A stretch of 64,000 nucleotides of DNA from an uncultured Prevotella sp. (GTDB taxonomy: Bacteria; Bacteroidota; Bacteroidia; Bacteroidales; Bacteroidaceae). The notes under the pieces are model-generated. The model had not been told where the DNA came from. It saw nothing but the letters and a program-made list of their open reading frames with translations, and made no database searches. Positions 26,224 to 34,898 of the stretch are shown here, piece by piece. The stretch covers positions 124,001 to 188,000 of the forward strand of contig CAAGKM010000043.1 in the NCBI GenBank assembly GCA_900770395.1, written 5' to 3'. The stretch's first letter is position 1; each line of letters starts with the position of its first letter. Made by a program: the position numbers and the translations under genes.

Positions 26224-27063
26224 ATGAGACTGATAGCAGACAGTGGAAGCACCAAAACCGACTGGTGTGTGGCTTCAGGGAATAGTGTGATTCTAAACGT
26301 AAAGACACATGGCATTAACCCGTTTCACCAGCCGGAGCAGGCTATGCTCGACATCCTGCGTGACGAGCTTCTTCCGCAGCTTGAGCCTGTTGGTGCGGCT
26401 GCAATCACTGAGACGCACTTCTATGGCAGCGGCTGCAACGAGGCAAATGCGCCTGTTGTGCGGAGGGTGTTGGAAAAAGTGTTCGGCACCTCCGTCAGGA
26501 TATTTGTCTACAGCGACCTGCTTGCTGCCGCGCGTGCTGTCTGCGGCAAGTCCGAGGGTGTTGCCTGTATCATGGGCACAGGTGCAAACTCTTGTCTTTA
26601 TGATGGTAATGCGATTGTTGCCAACACTCCGCCGCTGGGCTATATTCTTGGCGATGAGGGCAGTGGTGCCGTGCTTGGAAAACTATTTTTAAATGCCCTG
26701 TATAAAGGTTTCCTTCCACAAGAGATGACCGGCGAGTTTGAGTCATGGATTTCAATGAGCTATCAGGACATTATCACCCGCATCTACCGTGAGCCTCTTG
26801 CCAACCGTTTCCTTGCCTCCATCGCACCCTTCATCCACAGTCATCTTGATGTTCCTGCCGTGCGCTCAATCGTAATAGATAACTTCCGCGGCTTTTTCCG
26901 CCGCAATGTCGCGCAGTATGATGCCGCAGCCATGCCTGTTGGTGCCGTGGGAAGCATAGCCTGGTTCTTTCAGGATGAATTGCGTGAGGCAGCCCGTGCC
27001 GAGGGCTTCACTGTAAGTAAGATTTTGCGCTCGCCCATGGAGGGACTGTTAGAGTTTTGTTGA
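26224..27063 (+). CDS. BadF/BadG-type kinase, probable N-acetylglucosamine kinase
   Basis: 279 residues from the ATG at 26224. ASKHA-fold ATPase: phosphate 1 loop LIADSGSTKTDWC (residues 3-15), CIMGTGANSCLYDG (phosphate 2), GDEGSGAVLGK, and PVGAVGSIAWFF near the C-terminus (adenosine region). Bacteroidales homologues are annotated as N-acetylglucosamine kinases or BadF/BadG ATPases. Substrate is inferred from family only; no amino-sugar genes are adjacent. Own promoter at 26178-26185. Confidence 0.85.
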   Translation: MRLIADSGSTKTDWCVASGNSVILNVKTHGINPFHQPEQAMLDILRDELLPQLEPVGAAAITETHFYGSGCNEANAPVVRRVLEKVFGTSVRIFVYSDLLAAARAVCGKSEGVACIMGTGANSCLYDGNAIVANTPPLGYILGDEGSGAVLGKLFLNALYKGFLPQEMTGEFESWISMSYQDIITRIYREPLANRFLASIAPFIHSHLDVPAVRSIVIDNFRGFFRRNVAQYDAAAMPVGAVGSIAWFFQDELREAARAEGFTVSKILRSPMEGLLEFC

Positions 27064-27185
27064 AAATATTCTGAAAAATTCCTGTATTAGAAAAATTCTA
27101 TATCTGGAAACGGGAAATGAATATTGATGCGGTTTTTAAACAAGAGAGAAGTGAAATCTTTGAAGAAAATAAGCAGTTCCGCCGT

Positions 27186-27287
27186 AACGGTTAAGTGTTG
27201 CTGAAGTAACACTTAACCGTTCAAAAAGCAACACTTAAGTGTTCCAAAAATAACAGTTAAGTGTTTCGGAGGCAACAGTTAAGTGCT
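27186..27287. repeat. Phased palindrome array C (5 units, 22-bp period)
   Basis: Five 14-bp units start at 27186, 27208, 27230, 27252 and 27274, exactly 22 bp apart: AACGGTTAAGTGTT, AACACTTAACCGTT, AACACTTAAGTGTT (perfect palindrome), AACAGTTAAGTGTT and AACAGTTAAGTGCT. The 8-bp spacers all differ (GCTGAAGT, CAAAAAGC, CCAAAAAT, TCGGAGGC). Unit 2 is the exact inverse of unit 1. The 394-nt gap 27064-27457 between two convergent genes holds this array and otherwise no gene or clear terminator. Confidence 0.95.
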
Positions 27288-27457
27288 CCAACGGAATTTA
27301 TACGGCAAGAATAACGTAAAAACCATAAAATACAGATTATCAAACAATTACAAATTGCGAAATTTGGGCGTATTTGCGACCGGGAAAGTGCTTGGATGAT
27401 TCCATGCGATTCTCAGAAAACTCTTTGTCAGATAAATTCTGAATGTTTAGTGTACCG

Positions 27458-27829
27458 TCATTTCATAAACACAAAGTATACAGCCATGATGAGGCAGGCG
27501 AATGCTGCAAGGTGATTCCAGTGGAGCGACTCGTTGTGGAAGAACACAACGGTGAACACTGTGAACACTACCAGCGATATTACCTCTTGAATCACTTTGA
27601 GCTGCATCAGAGTGTAGGCTCCGCCGTTGCCTATGAAACCGTAGCGGTTGGCTGGCACCTGACATGAGTATTCAGCCAGTGCCAGAAACCAGCTCAGCAG
27701 TATCACGACATAGAGCGGCGTGTCGGAGGAGAGCACCTTCATGTCCTGTAGTTTCAAGTGTCCGTACCATGCGAAGGTCATGAACACGTTCGATACTATT
27801 AGCAGCAGAATTGTATATATTCCGTTCAT
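27458..27829 (-). CDS. DUF486 small integral membrane protein
   Basis: 123 residues from the ATG at 27829, which lies 8 nt after menC; the frame upstream of it is an antisense shadow of menC. Four membrane helices of the drug/metabolite-transporter half-size type (YTILLLIVSNVFMTFAWYGH; PLYVVILLSWFLALAEY; VISLVVFTVFTVVFF; AAFACLIMAVYFVFM), with the family-typical EYSCQVPANRYG. Function unknown; probably a dimeric membrane protein. Cotranscribed with menC. Confidence 0.9.
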   Translation of the reverse strand: MNGIYTILLLIVSNVFMTFAWYGHLKLQDMKVLSSDTPLYVVILLSWFLALAEYSCQVPANRYGFIGNGGAYTLMQLKVIQEVISLVVFTVFTVVFFHNESLHWNHLAAFACLIMAVYFVFMK

Positions 27830-27837
27830 ATCTGTTT

Positions 27838-28863
27838 TTATTCTTTCCTTACAAAAATCTTCTCTCCACGTATTTCTATCGGCATGGGGATATTGTCGGT
27901 GAACAGACAGCCTGTACCGAGTCCCTGCGGCATGCGGATGTCGGGACCGTAGATGTCGGCGGCGAGCTGCGCCACGGCGTTGAGCCCCACGTTGCTTTCC
28001 AGTGCCGAGGTAATCCACGAGCCGATGTTCATGTCGCGCGCCGTGCTCACCCATTCCCTCGTGCCCTGCATTCCTCCGTGCAGCGAGGGCTTGATAACGA
28101 TGTAGCGCGGTTTGATGATGTTGAGCAGCTGGCGCTTGGCGTCAGGTGTGTTCACGCCTATCAGTTCCTCGTCGAGGGCGATGGGCAGCGGCGACTCGCG
28201 GCACAGCTCTGCCATCTCGCCCCAGTTGTGGGGCTTTATGGGCTGCTCTATGCTGTGGATGGCGTATTGCGACAGCAGTTCCAGACGGTAGAGAGCCTCG
28301 TCGGGCTTGAAGCCTCCGTTGGCGTCGAGCCTCAGCTCCACGTCGTGGAAGGAGAAACGGCTGCGTATGTGCCTCACCATTTCCAGCTCGCTGTCAAAGT
28401 CGATGGCTCCCACCTTCAGCTTCACGCAGTGGAAACCTGCATTGAGCTTCTCCTCTATGCGCTGCATCATCTCGTCGAAGGTGCCCATCCACACCAGTCC
28501 GTTGATGGTTATCCCTCTCTCTCCACGGCTGAACGGTGTGTCGAACAAGGTATTACCATGCTGCAACGACAATACGGCAGTCTCCAGCCCGAACAGCATC
28601 GAGGGATAGCGGTGCATGGCATTGTAGTCTATTTTACCTGTCTGCTCATAGTTGTCGCAGAATGAGCGGAGCTTTGCCTCGTATTCATCGTGGGGCAGCG
28701 CGTCGCAACTGAGGTCGGGCAGGGGAGCGCACTCTCCCGTGCCCTTTCTGCCGTCTTCCTCAAGGTTTATCAGCCAAATTGTGCGCTCGGTGTAGATGCC
28801 GCGCGAGGTGCCTGCCGGCTGCTTGAAGTGCAGGGTCTTTTTTTCTATGGTTATCTTTTTCAT
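27838..28863 (-). CDS. menC: o-Succinylbenzoate synthase
   Basis: 341 residues, enolase superfamily. Catalytic Lys in HCVKLKVG, metal ligands Asp in LRLDANGG, Glu in SIEQPI and Asp/Glu in IALDEE, and a second catalytic Lys in VIKPSLHGG. It dehydrates SHCHC to o-succinylbenzoate in menaquinone synthesis. menB is 139 nt upstream on the same strand; the rest of the pathway is not in the window. Confidence 0.93.
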   Translation of the reverse strand: MKKITIEKKTLHFKQPAGTSRGIYTERTIWLINLEEDGRKGTGECAPLPDLSCDALPHDEYEAKLRSFCDNYEQTGKIDYNAMHRYPSMLFGLETAVLSLQHGNTLFDTPFSRGERGITINGLVWMGTFDEMMQRIEEKLNAGFHCVKLKVGAIDFDSELEMVRHIRSRFSFHDVELRLDANGGFKPDEALYRLELLSQYAIHSIEQPIKPHNWGEMAELCRESPLPIALDEELIGVNTPDAKRQLLNIIKPRYIVIKPSLHGGMQGTREWVSTARDMNIGSWITSALESNVGLNAVAQLAADIYGPDIRMPQGLGTGCLFTDNIPMPIEIRGEKIFVRKE

Positions 28864-28900
28864 TGTTTTCTTCTTTGTTAGGAGTGGTAGGAATTGTAGG

Positions 28901-28999
28901 ATTCTTCATTGACTTCGTCGATTTTCGGCTGCACCTCGGGAAAGCTCAAGCTCGCTTGGCTCTCCACTCGGTTTGCACGAAAATTCTTCATTCTTCATT
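28901..28999. repeat. Possible interspersed element between menB and menC
   Basis: ATTCTTCATT occurs at 28901-28910, 28983-28992 and 28990-28999. These copies bracket a GC-richer segment of about 70 bp with an internal near-palindrome (AGCTCAAGC...GCTTGGCT, 28944-28962). The composition is unlike ordinary intergenic DNA here. Whether it repeats elsewhere in the genome cannot be seen from this window. Confidence 0.4.
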
Positions 29000-29002
29000 T
29001 CC

Positions 29003-29824
29003 TTACGGCAGCTTGGGATATTTCTTAAAGTCGGGCTTGCGCTTTTCGAGGAAAGCCCTGCCGCCTTCCTGTGCCTCGTCGAGCATGTAGTAGAGCATGG
29101 TGCAGTCGCCTGCAAGCTCCTGTATTCCAGCCTGTCCGTCGAGCTCGGCGTTGAGTCCAGCCTTAATCATTCGCAGTGCCAGCGGGCTGCGCTCCATCAT
29201 TGTCTCGGCCCACTCCACGCACTCATCCTCAAGCCTTTCCAGCGGCACCACCTTGTTTACCATTCCCATGCGCTCTGCCTCCTCGGCTGTGTACTGGCGG
29301 CACAGGAACCATATCTCGCGCGCCTTCTTTTGTCCCACGATGCGTGCGAGATAGCTTGCTCCGAAACCTGCGTCAAACGAGCCTACCTTAGGACCTGTCT
29401 GTCCGAAAATGGCGTTATCCGACGCTATTGTCAGGTCGCACATCAGGTGGAGCACATGTCCGCCGCCGATGGCGTAGCCGTTGACCATGGCTATCACGGG
29501 TTTTGGCAGCGAGCGTATCTGTTTCTGCACGTCGAGCACGTTGAGGCGCGGCACACCGTCGTCGCCCACATATCCGCCGCGGCCTTTCACGTTCATGTCG
29601 CCGCCGCTGCAAAATGCCTTTTCGCCTGCGCCCGTGAGAATCACCACGCTTATGTGCTGTGCCTCCCTGCACCATGCGAAAGCCTGCGACATCTCCCATG
29701 TGGTGCGTGGAGTGAAGGCGTTGCGGTAGCGCGGGCGGTTGATTGTAATCTTGGCTATGCCGTTGTATTCGTCGAAGAGGATTTCCTTGAAATCACATCC
29801 TTCTATTTTTTTCCATTGTCTCAT
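29003..29824 (-). CDS. menB: 1,4-Dihydroxy-2-naphthoyl-CoA synthase
   Basis: 273 residues, crotonase fold. Oxyanion-hole and substrate motifs CSGGDMNVKGRGGYVG and NGYAIGGGHVLHLMCDLTIA are typical of MenB, as are QTGPKVGSFDAGFGASYLAR and the C-terminal FLEKRKPDFKKYP. Converts o-succinylbenzoyl-CoA to DHNA-CoA. A -7 element lies 53 bp upstream. Confidence 0.96.
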   Translation of the reverse strand: MRQWKKIEGCDFKEILFDEYNGIAKITINRPRYRNAFTPRTTWEMSQAFAWCREAQHISVVILTGAGEKAFCSGGDMNVKGRGGYVGDDGVPRLNVLDVQKQIRSLPKPVIAMVNGYAIGGGHVLHLMCDLTIASDNAIFGQTGPKVGSFDAGFGASYLARIVGQKKAREIWFLCRQYTAEEAERMGMVNKVVPLERLEDECVEWAETMMERSPLALRMIKAGLNAELDGQAGIQELAGDCTMLYYMLDEAQEGGRAFLEKRKPDFKKYPKLP

Positions 29825-29876
29825 TTTTATGTTATTTCAATAAACTGTGTTAACGATATTTATTGTATAGTGTCTG

Positions 29877-29884
29877 CAAATTTA
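29877..29884 (-). promoter_or_regulatory. -7 promoter element of menB
   Basis: TAAATTTG on the minus strand, 53 bp before the ATG at 29824; probably drives menB, menC and the DUF486 gene. Confidence 0.6.
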
Positions 29885-29995
29885 GATAAAATTTCCGAAA
29901 AACACATATAATTTGCATTTTTTTAGGTTATATTTTACGAAAAGTAACTGTTGCGCAGGTTTTCTTTTGAACAGTAATATCCAGAAATGCTACCG

Positions 29996-30056
29996 CAAAA
30001 GTTAGTTGTAAAACACCGCAAAAGTTAGTTGTGAAATGCCGCAAAAGTTAGTTGTG
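29996..30056. repeat. Phased repeat array D (3 units, 23-bp period)
   Basis: CAAAAGTTAGTTGTA, CAAAAGTTAGTTGTG and CAAAAGTTAGTTGTG start at 29996, 30019 and 30042. Each 15-bp unit is an imperfect palindrome, and the spacers are again 8 bp (AAACACCG, AAATGCCG). It lies 15 bp after the stop of the MmcQ/YjbR gene, upstream of the menB promoter. Confidence 0.85.
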
Positions 30057-30071
30057 AAGCTTGATTTGAAA

Positions 30072-30431
30072 CTATATATTTATCTCGGGATGCGCCTCTT
30101 TTACTTTTCTTGGCAATTTGGCAGCAACGAGCCTGTAGCTGTGCAATATAAGTGACCGTATGAGCTCGTCGGACAGCATACCGTTGATGTTAAGCTGGTT
30201 CCAGTGTTTCTTGTTCATGTGAAACGCTGCCGTGATTTCTGGATGGCGGTCGCGCAGCTCAAGGGCATAGTCGGGGGCGCACTTCAGCACAAACCACTCC
30301 GTGTCGCTAAGGTCTATCATTGCAAATATCTTATCAACTACCCGGAAGGCGAGCACAGTCTCGTCAAACGGGAAATACTCCGATGTGGCTGGAAGCGACA
30401 GACAATAGTCGCGGATTGTCTCTACATTCAT
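30072..30431 (-). CDS. MmcQ/YjbR family DNA-binding-like protein
   Basis: 119 residues from the ATG at 30431. The longer frame to 30530 would start upstream of the promoter at 30461-30454. It shows the family pattern NVETIRDYCLSLPATSEYFPFDETVLAFRV, then FVLKCAPDYALELRDRHP, and the C-terminal HWNQLNINGMLSDELIRSLILHSY. The CyaY-like fold is common in bacteria; function unproven, some members bind DNA. Monocistronic, with array D directly after its stop. Confidence 0.9.
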   Translation of the reverse strand: MNVETIRDYCLSLPATSEYFPFDETVLAFRVVDKIFAMIDLSDTEWFVLKCAPDYALELRDRHPEITAAFHMNKKHWNQLNINGMLSDELIRSLILHSYRLVAAKLPRKVKEAHPEINI

Positions 30432-30453
30432 AATACAGTGCCTGCTTTTTTTG

Positions 30454-30461
30454 CAAAGATA
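30454..30461 (-). promoter_or_regulatory. -7 promoter element of the MmcQ/YjbR gene
   Basis: TATCTTTG on the minus strand, 23 bp before the ATG. A second identical element lies at 30535-30528. Confidence 0.6.
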
Positions 30462-30597
30462 ATGCAAATCGAGAGCAAAATAATCAAGCTTGCTTGTATT
30501 TTTTGCCGAGATGCAGCTTATCTTCTGCAAAGATACTAAAAATATCTGATGCAGGAAAAAGCAGGCACTGCAGAAAGCGTATATTTAACTTATATTT

Positions 30598-31476
30598 TCA
30601 CTTTTTCAGTTCCTCAGGCACCTGAGGCATGGCTCCGTTCTGTGTGCACACGAATGCACTGACGTTGACGGCGGTGCGGTGGGCATCGGGAACGGACTTG
30701 CCCGAGAGGATTGAGCTTACGAAAGAGCCGGTGAACGAGTCGCCTGCTCCCACGGTGTCGGCTACTTGCACCTTAGGAGTCTCCAGATATGACATTGCGC
30801 CGCGGGAGAACACGTAGCTGCCGTTCACTCCGCAGGTGAGCACCAGCATGTCGAGGTCGTACTTGCCGAGGATGAGCCAGCACTTGTTCTCGAAGTCGAG
30901 ACCGGGATAGCCGAACATCCTGCCGATGATTACCAGTTCCTCGTCGTTAATCTTCAACACGTTGCAGCGCTTCAGCGACTCACGGATAACCTCCTTGGAA
31001 TAGAAATTCTGGCGCAGGTTGATGTCGAAGATGCGCAGGCAGTCCTTGGGAGTGGCATCGAGAAACTTGTAGATGGTGCGGCGCGAGGCGTCGTAACGCT
31101 GAGCCAGTGAGCCGAAGCACACGGCGCGGCACTGGCGAGCCATCTCCTCAAGGCGCGCCGTGAACGGTATGTTGTCCCAGGCAACGCCTTCCTTTATGTC
31201 GTAGGTGGGAATGCCCGACTCGTCGAGCGTCACCTGCACCGTGCCAGTGGGGAAGCTCACCTGCGGCATCTCGTACTTCAGTCCCTTGGCGTCGAACTCG
31301 GCAAGCGTCTCCCTGCCCAAGTCGTCTGTGCCCACGGCACTCACTGCGTATGCGTCGTATCCAAACTGTGACACATGGTAGGCAAAGTTGGCAGGCGCGC
31401 CACCCAACTTGCGTCCTTCAGGCAGGCAATCCCACAGAGCCTCGCCCAGTCCTACTATAATTCCTTCCTTTTTCAT
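30598..31476 (-). CDS. PfkB-family fructokinase
   Basis: 292 residues. Ribokinase fold with GGAPANFAYHVSQFG (sugar-binding, about 26-40) and the catalytic ADTVGAGDSFTGSF (Asp base, about 240-253). Phosphorylates fructose released from fructans. Last gene of the fructan locus, 58 nt after the permease gene and very likely cotranscribed with it. The order permease-fructokinase is the same as in the Bacteroides thetaiotaomicron levan locus. Confidence 0.92.
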   Translation of the reverse strand: MKKEGIIVGLGEALWDCLPEGRKLGGAPANFAYHVSQFGYDAYAVSAVGTDDLGRETLAEFDAKGLKYEMPQVSFPTGTVQVTLDESGIPTYDIKEGVAWDNIPFTARLEEMARQCRAVCFGSLAQRYDASRRTIYKFLDATPKDCLRIFDINLRQNFYSKEVIRESLKRCNVLKINDEELVIIGRMFGYPGLDFENKCWLILGKYDLDMLVLTCGVNGSYVFSRGAMSYLETPKVQVADTVGAGDSFTGSFVSSILSGKSVPDAHRTAVNVSAFVCTQNGAMPQVPEELKK

Positions 31477-31534
31477 CGTTATTCGGTTGTTTTTTTATTG
31501 TTGGTATATTCTTTGTACTTTATTTTTCAGCGTA

Positions 31535-32698
31535 TTATTTTGCCGTTTTGATTCTTGGTATATATGTAAACAGATAAATCACTCCCACCGCCATCACAGC
31601 CACGGCTCCCACCTGACCTGCGGCGTCGCTGGCAAAGCCCATGAGCAGCGGGAACACCGTGCCGCCAAACAGGCCCATGATCATCAGGCCGCTAATCTCG
31701 TTCTGCCTGCTCTCATCGGAGAGGAGAGCCTGCGAGAATACAAGCGGGAAGATGTTGGAGTTGCCGTAGCCCACGAGGGCAATGGCTGTATAGAGTACAG
31801 CCTTCGACTCGCCCACGGCAAGACCGAGCATCGACAGCGCCATCATCGCCACACTTAGGGTGAAGAACACACGGTTGCTGACCATGCGCAGGAACAGCGA
31901 GCCTGTGAGGCTGCCCACGGTGCGGAAGATGAAGTAGAGCGAGGTGGCGAAAGCCGCATCGTTGAGCGACATGCCCAGACGCTCCATCAGCAGCTTGGGT
32001 GCCGTGGTGTTGGTGCCCACGTCGATGCCCACATGGCACATGATGCCGAGAAACGACAGCAGCACAACGTTGCGCGACAGCAGACGCACACAATCGGTCA
32101 CCGATGATGCCTTGCCCTTATGCTCAGGCTCATTGATGGGGGTGTAGGCGAGCAGAAGCGATGCCACGATGCCGATAATCATATACACGGGGAAGAGTAC
32201 GCGCCAGCCCAGCCCGAAGGCTGGTATCGACGCCATGGCTCCCCACATGGCTATGTATGGGGCAAGAAACGAGGCTATTGCCTTGACAAACTGCCCGAAG
32301 GTGAGCGTGGAGGCGAGGTTGCCGCCCTGTATCACCGACGACACCAGCGGATTGAGCGATGTCTGCATCAGAGCGTTGCCTATGCCGAGCAGCGAGAACG
32401 ACACAAGCATCAGCGTGAACGACTCGCCAAACAGAGGCAGCAGAAGCGCCGCCACTGTAACTGCTAATGAGAGCAGCACAGTGCGCTTGCGCCCTATGCG
32501 GTTCATCAGCATGCCCGTGGGCACAGAAAATATAAGGAACCAGAAGAACACCAGCGAGGGCAGCACGTTGGCTACGGAGTCGCTCAACTGCAAGTCTTCC
32601 TTAACATAATTGGAGGCAATGCCGACCAGGTCGACGAAACCCATGGCGAAGAAGCAAAGCATCACGGGGATTATTGCCATCTTATTAGTCTTACTCAT
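31535..32698 (-). CDS. MFS sugar permease, probable fructose importer
   Basis: 387 residues, about 12 membrane helices, major facilitator superfamily of the FucP-like sugar:H+ symporter group (GFVDLVGIASNYVKEDLQLS at the N-terminus; MLMNRIGRKRTVLLSLAVT contains the loop 2-3 signature). Placed between GH32 and fructokinase genes, so fructose or short fructo-oligosaccharide import across the inner membrane is the natural inference. Its promoter carries the shared operator of the locus (32825-32925). Confidence 0.88.
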   Translation of the reverse strand: MSKTNKMAIIPVMLCFFAMGFVDLVGIASNYVKEDLQLSDSVANVLPSLVFFWFLIFSVPTGMLMNRIGRKRTVLLSLAVTVAALLLPLFGESFTLMLVSFSLLGIGNALMQTSLNPLVSSVIQGGNLASTLTFGQFVKAIASFLAPYIAMWGAMASIPAFGLGWRVLFPVYMIIGIVASLLLAYTPINEPEHKGKASSVTDCVRLLSRNVVLLSFLGIMCHVGIDVGTNTTAPKLLMERLGMSLNDAAFATSLYFIFRTVGSLTGSLFLRMVSNRVFFTLSVAMMALSMLGLAVGESKAVLYTAIALVGYGNSNIFPLVFSQALLSDESRQNEISGLMIMGLFGGTVFPLLMGFASDAAGQVGAVAVMAVGVIYLFTYIPRIKTAK

Positions 32699-32824
32699 AT
32701 TTGTTATTTTAAGTTATTTATTATTGTCCGTTTTTATTTTATTATATAATATGTTATCCTGAGAAACAACCTCTGTTACCTTATAATTAAGACTTTACCG
32801 CTGTAAGTTTTCTATTTTCGGATG

Positions 32825-32925
32825 CAAAGTTACTTATAATCTGTCGGCAAGGCTTTAAAATATGTTGCAGAGACGAGAAAAAAACGTTCAATGCAACATC
32901 TTTTCTTGCTTTTGTATCATTTTTC
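32825..32925 (-). promoter_or_regulatory. Promoter and operator of permease-fructokinase
   Basis: -7 TAACTTTG at 32832-32825. Upstream half-sites, written on the plus strand: A AAAATATGTTGCA (32857-32869), B AAAAAAACGTTCA (32878-32890), C TGCAACATCTTTT (32892-32904) inverted, and a weaker D TGTATCATTTTTC (32913-32925). A and B, and C and D, are each 21 bp apart. Same positions relative to -7 as at 34673 and 42860. D overlaps the stop of the upstream GH32 gene. Confidence 0.85.
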
Positions 32926-34644
32926 GGTCTTAATCCTGTAGATTGTAGCCTTTGCCTTGCCCTTTACAATAATTTTATCGTATGGCACCGTGGGGAACAC
33001 AAGGTTTGTCATCACCATTTTGCCGTCGGCATCGAACGCCTCTATGCTGCTGCGGTCAACGAAAATCCTCAGTTGGCGCACCTTGCCGTAGGTGGGCGTT
33101 GAGGTCACCACGGGGAAAGCATCGCTGAACGACACGTTGCCGCTGCGGCGACGGTCCATGTCGAATGTCTCCTCGGCATCATCGTAGGTCATCACCACCT
33201 TCTCGCCCTTGCCGTTGCGCAGGGTAATCTGGGCGTCACCCTTCAGTGTGACAACAATCTCGCAGGCATCCGTCGGCGATGCGGTGCGTGCCCCGCGCAC
33301 AGCCTCCATCTCCTTTGCAGGCATCACGCTGCAGTAGGTCTCGCCCTTGTATTCAAACAGTCCGAGGTCGCGCACAATGGAGTTGGCAGAGCGGTACTGC
33401 ATTGTAGGCACCTGATTGGCATACTGCCAGTTGCTCATCCATGCTATCGCCACGCGGCGCCCGTCGGGAGCATTGTCGAATGTCACAGTGGCATAATGGT
33501 CCTTGCCGTAGTCCATCCACTTTGTCTCGCCCGGCTCATCCTCGCAGGTGAACTTATGTCCGTCGAACTGCCCCACGAAATACTGTGTTGCCGAGCCGCC
33601 AAAGGGGCCTCCGGGATTGATGTTGCATATCAGCATCCATTTCTCCTTGTCAGTGCCGCGCACCTTCATCTTCATCAGGTCGGGGCATTCCCACACACCG
33701 CCATGGCTGCCGTATTCATGACCGAAAGAGCTCTCATATTTCCAGTCCTTGAGGTTGGCGGAAGAGTAAATCTGCATCTCCTGTCCCGCGGCGAGAATCA
33801 TGTTCCACATTTTTATTTCATCGTTCCAGAACACGTGAGGGTCGCGGAAATCCGGCACATTGCCTATGATGACAGGATTGCCGGCATACTTAGTGAAAGT
33901 CTCACCATTGTCAGTGCTGTAGGCAAGGCATTGTGTCTGGTTCTCTCCAGCGGCAGTGTAAAGAGCCACAATCGCTCCTTTGCCAAAACCGGCTGTATTG
34001 TTGTGGTCCACCACAGCCGAGCCGCTGAACACCGTTCCGTAAGCATCGGGCAGGATTGGGTCACCTTTGAAGGTCCAGTGCGTCAAATCCTCAGATGTGG
34101 CATGTCCCCACGTCATGTTCTCCCACTGCGAGCCGTAGGGATTGTGCTGGAAGTAAAGATGCCACACGCCATCCTTGTAGAACATTCCGTTGGGGTCGTT
34201 CATCCATCCGTATGCCGGTGTGTGATGATAAGCTGGACGAAACTTCTCGCGGTTTGACATGTCGAAGGTATCCGAGAACTTAAGGTTTTTCCAGCAGGTA
34301 AAGTCTTGCAGTTCCCCGGCATTGCGGTAAGTGCCGTTCACATGTATGTCGAGTGCCAGACCTTTTGCTCCCTCAAACTCTTTCAGATCAACTGGCACAT
34401 AATAGTCGATATGACTTGCTGCCAGTCGCACATTGAAGTTTTTTACCTGCTTGCTGTCAGCAATCACCCTGACATTGCTCATCTCCGCCTTTTCCTCTAC
34501 GGGAAGCAGCAGATAACGGCTTCTGCTCTCATTAATTTTATAAATGCAGTGGTTGCTGCTCAGAAAATGCGTTTCCTGCGCACGTATTGTTCCAATGGAG
34601 ACAAACAGCCAGGCTGCCAATAACATTAAATATTTTCTTTTCAT
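32917..34644 (-). CDS. GH32 fructan hydrolase with N-terminal DUF4980 domain
   Basis: 575 residues from the ATG at 34644; signal peptide KRKYLMLLAAWLFVSIGTIRA then Gln23, so secreted to the periplasm. A DUF4980-type domain (about 25-125) precedes the five-blade GH32 propeller (about 135-430) and a beta-sandwich (about 440-575). Nucleophile Asp150 (WMNDPNG), transition-state stabiliser Asp268 (FRDP) and acid/base Glu319 (ECPD) are all present. Expected to be an exo-acting levanase/inulinase or fructosidase releasing fructose. It has its own promoter with the locus operator, separate from the susC transcript. Confidence 0.95.
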   Translation of the reverse strand: MKRKYLMLLAAWLFVSIGTIRAQETHFLSSNHCIYKINESRSRYLLLPVEEKAEMSNVRVIADSKQVKNFNVRLAASHIDYYVPVDLKEFEGAKGLALDIHVNGTYRNAGELQDFTCWKNLKFSDTFDMSNREKFRPAYHHTPAYGWMNDPNGMFYKDGVWHLYFQHNPYGSQWENMTWGHATSEDLTHWTFKGDPILPDAYGTVFSGSAVVDHNNTAGFGKGAIVALYTAAGENQTQCLAYSTDNGETFTKYAGNPVIIGNVPDFRDPHVFWNDEIKMWNMILAAGQEMQIYSSANLKDWKYESSFGHEYGSHGGVWECPDLMKMKVRGTDKEKWMLICNINPGGPFGGSATQYFVGQFDGHKFTCEDEPGETKWMDYGKDHYATVTFDNAPDGRRVAIAWMSNWQYANQVPTMQYRSANSIVRDLGLFEYKGETYCSVMPAKEMEAVRGARTASPTDACEIVVTLKGDAQITLRNGKGEKVVMTYDDAEETFDMDRRRSGNVSFSDAFPVVTSTPTYGKVRQLRIFVDRSSIEAFDADGKMVMTNLVFPTVPYDKIIVKGKAKATIYRIKTEK

Positions 34645-34672
34645 ATTTAGATTTAGTTTTAAATTTCGGTTG

Positions 34673-34752
34673 CAAAGGTAACAATAAATCATTTACCTCA
34701 CGATAAAATATCGTTCATTTGTTAACAAATTTGTTTCAATGCACAATATTTT
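34673..34752 (-). promoter_or_regulatory. Promoter and operator of the periplasmic GH32 gene
   Basis: -7 TACCTTTG at 34680-34673. Half-sites on the plus strand: A AAAATATCGTTCA (34705-34717), B CAAATTTGTTTCA (34726-34738), C TGCACAATATTTT (34740-34752) inverted. The fourth site (34761-34773) is not recognisable. The 329-nt gap 34645-34973 holds this promoter and the two arrays that follow. Confidence 0.85.
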
Positions 34753-34792
34753 ATTACTTTTCAGCAATGAAAACTTGTTTTTACCTATAGAC

Positions 34793-34884
34793 TTCTATAA
34801 ATATAAGTTTTAGCCGTGTGGCTATAAGTTTTAGTTATGTGGCTAAAAGTTTTAGTCATGTAGCTAAAACTTATATTTATAGAA
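34793..34884. repeat. Phased palindrome array E (21-bp period) with inverted ends
   Basis: AAGTTTTAG starts at 34805, 34826 and 34847, 21 bp apart, inside 13-bp near-palindromes (CTATAAGTTTTAG, CTAAAAGTTTTAG) with 8-bp spacers (CCGTGTGG, TTATGTGG, TCATGTAG). The whole array is closed by a perfect 22-bp inverted repeat (34793-34814 with 34863-34884) followed by TTTTT. It lies between two GH32 genes, 89 bp after the stop of the upstream one. Confidence 0.9.
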
Positions 34885-34898
34885 TTTTTCCAGTCTTG

